A stretch of DNA of 64,000 nt from Tidjanibacter sp. GTDB lineage: Bacteria > Bacteroidota > Bacteroidia > Bacteroidales > Rikenellaceae. The DNA is taken from assembly GCA_017936605.1 (NCBI GenBank), contig JAGBFH010000010.1:62001-126000 (forward strand), given 5' to 3'. Shown in pieces: positions 61,926 to 64,000 of the stretch (position 1 is its first letter; every line of letters begins with the position of its first letter). The position numbers and the translations under genes are program-made. The notes under the pieces were generated by a model. The model was not told where the DNA came from and ran no database searches. It worked only from the letters and a program-made list of their open reading frames with translations.

Positions 61926-63982
61926 ATGAAAAGACTTTCGATTCTGAGCCTCGCCTTTGCCGCACTTTTGGCAGGCTGCGGCTCTTCCAAAATTGAGATA
62001 ACCAACGGCGACATCACCCTGCAAATCAACGGCAAGATGCAGTCGCGTGTAATCTCCAATAACGAGCAGACCAAGAGTTTCCACCGCGACTTCCTCTCGG
62101 GCGATGCTATCGTTGCCGAGGAGCTCACCATCGACAAGTGGAACCTCGACAAAAAGAGCAAACTTAGCACTGAGCGCGGTGAGGCCATAGAGCTTCAGGG
62201 TAGCTTCCACAAGAACGGCTACGGCGTGGAGAAAATCCAGACCATCATCGCCCCCGAGGGCTTCGAGGGTATGCTGCTGGTGGAGACCAAATATGTCAAC
62301 ACGGGCGAGAAGCCGATGCGCCTTAAGAGCATCGAGCAGAACCGCGTAGTGGTTGATTCCGACGAGGTTATCTGGTCGTTCCAGCCCACCTCCACCTCGG
62401 CACGCGCCAACTGGATTCTGCCCGTCGAGGAGGGTTTCTATCAGGAGAACTACCTCGGTATGAACAACTGCGACTATGGTGGCGGCATCCCCTTTGTGAC
62501 CCTCTGGCGCAGGGATGGTGGCGTGAGCGTGGGTCTTGTGGAGCCCGTTCTGAAGACCATCAATATGCCCATCGAGCGCATAGCAGGCACCTCGGGCGCA
62601 ACTATGAAACTCGAGAGGGAGTGGGAAGATAGAGCCGAGTTCGCCGTGGGCGACACTCTGGTTATGGACCGCTCGTTCATCGCCGTAAGCACCGGTGACT
62701 ACTTCGAGCCCCTCCAGCTCTTCTCCAACTATATGTACACCCACGAGGGTATCACCCCCTCGGAGAGCGAGCCCGAGGCTTTCGAGCCCGTATGGTGCGC
62801 CTGGGGCTACGAGCGCACCTTCACTGTGGAGGAGGTACTCGGCACCCTCGACAAGGTTAAAGAGGTGGGCTTCAAGTGGGTAGACATCGACGACGGCTAC
62901 CAGATTGCCGAGGGCGACTGGGATGTCAATAAGCGTATCGGTGGCGACAGCCAGATGCGTCGCCTCACACGCGAGATTCACAAACGCGGCCTGAAGGCCA
63001 AACTCTGGTGGGCCCCATCGCTGCCGACCCCGGCACCAAAGTGCTCCGCGAGCACCCCGAGATGAAGCTCCTTACAGACGAGTGGGTGCCCGAGTATATC
63101 TCCTGGTGGGATAGCTACTACCTCTCGCCCGTGAATCCCCACACCCAGAAGTACACCACCGACCTGGTGAAGAAATTTATCGGCGACTGGGGCTTCGACG
63201 GTCTGAAACTCGACGGTCAGCATATGAACCTCTGTGAGCCCGACCACAACGAGCACAGCGGTCTGGAGTATCCCGCCGAGGCACAGGAGCGTATGCCCGA
63301 GATTTTCAAGGCTATCTACGACACCGCACGCAGCCTGAAAGAGTACGCCGTAGTGCAGTTCTGCCCCTGCGGTTGCGCCATCAACTTCTTCCACACCCCC
63401 TATATGAATCAGGCCGTTGCCTCGGACCCCACCAGCAGCGCACAGATTCGTATGAAACGCAAAGCCTACGCCGCAATCAACCCCAAGATGGCCTACTATG
63501 CCGACCATGTTGAGCTCTCCGACGGCGCCGACGACTTCGCAACACAGCTCGGTATTGGTGGCGTTCTCGGCTCCAAGTTCACCTGGCCCAAGAACAACCC
63601 CAATGTGAAGGTAAACTACCTCGACAATGACGAAGTGGTAGACTATTTGCTTACCCCCGAGAAGGAAGTTTACTTCAAAAAATGGGTAGGACTCTACAAC
63701 GAGTATATGCTCTCCACCGGTGACTATCTGAACCTCTACGACCTCGGCTTCGATGTTCCCGAGGGCCACGCTATCGCCAAAGACGGCAAGATGTACTACG
63801 CCTTCTACGCCGAGGAGTGGCAGGGTGAGCCCATCGAGCTCCGCGGCCTCGAGGCAGAGAAGAGCTACAAGGTTACAGAGTACACCACCGACGAGAAGAA
63901 GAGCTACACCATTGAGGGCTCCAACCCCTACATCAGCCCCTCCTTCAAGCTCAACTATCTGATTGAGGTAGAGGCACTCTAA
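61926..63982 (+). pseudogene. GH36-like alpha-galactosidase/N-acetylgalactosaminidase lipoprotein, frameshifted
   Basis: The lipobox LLAGCGS gives Cys18. The N-terminal part (to 63065) and the C-terminal part (from about 63008) are in different frames. They join if one C is restored to the C run in TGGGCCCCATCGC near 63013-63016, giving a single 685-residue protein reading LWWAPIAADPGT. Catalytic-barrel motifs are on both sides: GFKWVDIDDGYQIAEGDW before the break, DWGFDGLKLDGQHMN (probable nucleophile Asp) after it, then CPCGCAINF and HVELSDGADDF. The clan GH-D assignment is moderate. Either a true inactivating deletion or a sequencing error. Last gene of the (+) unit. Confidence 0.75.
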
Positions 63983-64000
63983 AAAAACAACATATCGACG

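Overview
The window looks like chromosomal DNA from a gut member of the Bacteroidales, most likely Rikenellaceae/Alistipes-like (inference from gene content and style). The support is a SusC/SusD outer-membrane pair, many signal-peptidase-II lipoproteins with short MKK... leaders, Bacteroidetes-type promoters (TTTG about 20 nt upstream of TAnnTTTG) in front of many genes, and typical Bacteroidetes ribosomal and RNA polymerase sequences. No phage, plasmid, transposase, rRNA or CRISPR-Cas genes are visible.

Layout. 1-405 is the tail of a flavoprotein. 528-1500 holds tRNA-Ser and a dense cluster of hairpin repeats. 1504-2142 is rpmI-rplT. 2367-5228 holds a membrane HTH regulator, tRNA-Leu, a nitroreductase-like lipoprotein and a MORN-repeat protein. 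5848-9396 (-) is pyruvate:ferredoxin oxidoreductase. 9765-12259 is a pair of M16 peptidases. 12357-14330 is a large repeat-built lipoprotein. 14923-17505 holds a lipocalin, a radical SAM protein and prfB. 17818-20999 (-) is acpP-fabF-rnc-radC. 21309-22399 is pepE-yraN. 23062-36355 (-) is the classic tRNA-Thr/Tyr/Gly-tuf-tRNA-Trp-secE-nusG-rplKAJL-rpoBC block. 36605-38505 holds a second MORN protein, an array of seven 20-nt palindromes and a small HTH gene.

38673-57102 (-) is one long polysaccharide-utilisation-like locus: agaS-gatZ-susC-susD-susD'-three surface lipoproteins plus a 43-aa peptide-DUF4874/4832-DMT transporter-alkaline phosphatase-DUF4832-thioredoxin-fold lipoprotein. The facing (+) genes are a PHP-domain lipoprotein, then a PfkB kinase, an amidohydrolase lipoprotein and a GH36-like glycosidase broken by a one-base deletion. 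A DeoR/AgaR-type repressor lies between them. AgaS, the kinase and GatZ together suggest a galactosamine-6-phosphate to tagatose-6-phosphate to tagatose-1,6-bisphosphate route. The locus therefore plausibly harvests a GalNAc/galactosamine-containing glycan. GTTTCGTTT-type boxes in both divergent intergenic regions look like operators for the repressor.

The most unusual material is non-coding. A family of about 125-nt long-hairpin elements sits directly behind the stop codons of nifJ and rpoC, and their stems change in sequence while staying paired. The palindrome array lies beside the small HTH gene. Decaying 9-nt and 7-nt period arrays recur in many intergenic gaps. A 72-bp hairpin element sits inside an inverted duplicate of the tRNA-Ser 3' end.
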